Shown here: in pieces, positions 7,146 through 7,862 of the stretch
How positions within the stretch are numbered: the stretch's first letter is position 1
Layout of the letters: each line of letters begins with the position of its first letter
Source of the DNA: an uncultured Methanobrevibacter sp.
GTDB taxonomy: Archaea; Methanobacteriota; Methanobacteria; Methanobacteriales; Methanobacteriaceae
Direction of reading: 5' to 3'
Assembly: GCF_934746965.1 (NCBI RefSeq)
Contig: NZ_CAKVFS010000015.1
Span: 1 to 7,862 of the forward strand
DNA: 7,862 nt
Made by a program: the position numbers and the translations under genes
The notes under the pieces: generated by a model
The model's input: the letters and a program-made list of their open reading frames with translations, nothing else
What the model was told of the DNA's origin: nothing
Database searches by the model: none

Positions 7146-7180
7146 GAGAATTAATTTTCTCTTAAACTCTTTTTCTTTTT
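7142..7180 (+). terminator. Intrinsic terminator of the adhesin gene
   Basis: A perfect 9-bp stem (TTAAGAGAA at 7142-7150, TTCTCTTAA at 7157-7165) with a 6-base loop overlaps the adhesin stop codon. It is followed by a T-rich tract, ACTCTTTTTCTTTTTT. The T-tract lies on the + strand only, so it serves mainly the adhesin; the convergent right hsdS has no comparable tract on its side. It fills the 38-bp gap between the two genes. Confidence 0.8.
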
Positions 7181-7183
7181 TAA

Positions 7184-7862
7184 TCAAAAACAATTAAATT
7201 TAAGATTTAAAATAAACATTTGCTGAAGCAATCCCTTTTTGAACTCTTCCATTTTTTGGATTTGAGATTGGATTAAATCAATTTTTTTATCTAATTTTAA
7301 AAATAGATTTATATATTTATTTTGTTCATTAATGGGAGGTAGAGTTAATTTAACTTTTTTAAAGTCTTTCCAATACAAATGAATTATTGTAGATCCTTGT
7401 GTTAATTTTGAAACTTCTTTTATTAGATTATTTGTAAAATAATAAGCAAAGAATTTATTATTAATAATATTTTCATTTTTATTTCTTAAAATGGTAATAT
7501 CTCCACCTAATAATACATCTTCTTCTAAAATTACGCTAGCCGTTACTAAATCAACACCAGTAGTTGTTGTTGAAGAAGGAATTAATATATCTCCAGGTTT
7601 AGATAGAACACCTTCATCATAATTAGTTTTGCTTTTAACATCATGAATTATTTCAGCATATGTTGTATACAATTCTCCATATAAAATACACTTATTTGAT
7701 CCATTTTCATCTAATTTGTCCTTTGATAATCCTGTTCCTTTTTTAGAAGCATATAAATCAGATAATTTATAGGTTAACCAATTAGAATTTTCTTTTTTAA
7801 ATTGTAATTTTTTTGCTCCTTCCTTGAAAATTTGTTGCAATAAACCTTTTTTAAAATGTATG
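7184..7862 (-). CDS. hsdS: Type I restriction-modification specificity subunit HsdS, second half (partial, runs off right edge)
   Basis: The frame is open to the window edge and gives 225 residues before TGA at 7184-7186. Reading in the gene's direction it begins inside the central conserved region (FKKGLLQQIFKEG, base 7855 downward). It then has one target recognition domain of about 165 residues (from NWLTYKLSDLYASKKGTG, through YTTYAE, PGDILIPSSTTTTG and LLGGDITILRN, to LPPINEQNKY). It ends with the C-terminal conserved helix (LDKKIDLIQSQIQKMEEF, then KKGLLQQMF) and a short tail, LNLKFNCF. HsdS dictates the bipartite DNA target of the HsdM/HsdR complex, and this half reads one part of it. 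The first recognition domain and the true start lie outside, so the TTG near 7840 should not be taken as a start. It converges on the adhesin gene. Its tail is eight residues longer than that of the left hsdS. Confidence 0.92.
   Translation of the reverse strand, partial: IHFKKGLLQQIFKEGAKKLQFKKENSNWLTYKLSDLYASKKGTGLSKDKLDENGSNKCILYGELYTTYAEIIHDVKSKTNYDEGVLSKPGDILIPSSTTTTGVDLVTASVILEEDVLLGGDITILRNKNENIINNKFFAYYFTNNLIKEVSKLTQGSTIIHLYWKDFKKVKLTLPPINEQNKYINLFLKLDKKIDLIQSQIQKMEEFKKGLLQQMFILNLKFNCF
7210..7286 (-). repeat. Right arm of the hsdS inverted repeat
   Basis: This is the reverse-complement partner of bases 1-77 (coordinates sum to 7287), with 74 of 77 bases identical. It codes for the C-terminal helix of the right hsdS. 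Beyond 7210 the two hsdS genes have unrelated sequence: the left stops at once, the right reads on for eight codons. Confidence 0.9.

Noticed and set aside
1..7286. Composite transposon or insertion sequence bounded by the inverted repeats
   Set aside because: The repeats lie inside hsdS coding sequence, the enzyme is a tyrosine recombinase rather than a DDE transposase, and no target-site duplication can be seen from this window.
7821..7840. Start codon of the right hsdS near 7840 (TTG)
   Set aside because: The frame stays open upstream to the window edge and encodes the HsdS central conserved motif FKKGL there, so this is an internal Leu codon of a truncated gene.

Overview
The window looks like a gut methanogen chromosome of the Methanobrevibacter type. 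It is strongly AT-rich, has an archaeal TATA-type promoter signal and GGTG-type ribosome binding sites, and is dominated by one giant Asn/Thr-rich secreted protein built from beta-helix coils followed by Ig-like repeats. That architecture is typical of Methanobrevibacter adhesin-like proteins. The genus is an inference from gene style; no RNA gene or marker gene is present to confirm it.

Layout, left to right: (1) the last 25 codons of a type I restriction-modification specificity gene (hsdS) on the + strand; (2) a bidirectional hairpin terminator; (3) a complete tyrosine recombinase gene on the - strand with all six active-site residues; (4) a 219-bp AT-rich divergent intergenic region with promoter signals for both sides, a small possible leader ORF before the recombinase, and two poly-T hairpins before the adhesin; (5) a 1925-residue secreted adhesin-like protein on the + strand, filling about three quarters of the window; (6) a strong terminator overlapping its stop codon; (7) the second half of another hsdS on the - strand, which runs off the right edge.

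The two hsdS genes converge on the recombinase-adhesin pair. Their last 77 bp form an inverted repeat with only three mismatches, all synonymous, and the similarity stops abruptly just before the left stop codon. Tyrosine recombinases beside paired inverted hsdS genes are the known hallmark of phase-variable type I systems that swap target recognition domains by inversion. The unusual point is that the segment lying between the hsdS repeats carries a giant surface adhesin. The working hypothesis is a switchable island in which methylation specificity and adhesin orientation could change in one event. Neither hsdS is complete here, so the full set of repeats and the hsdM/hsdR context cannot be seen.

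The adhesin has its own internal structure: 18 copies of an N(C/S)xF(I/V)NN beta-helix rung motif, then three super-repeats of exactly 795 nt (each three different Ig-like domains in the order C-A-B), then four C-terminal domains of another type. Phe codon use changes sharply between the beta-helix (TTT) and the C-terminal domains (TTC), which hints at a mosaic gene. No membrane anchor is visible at its C-terminus.
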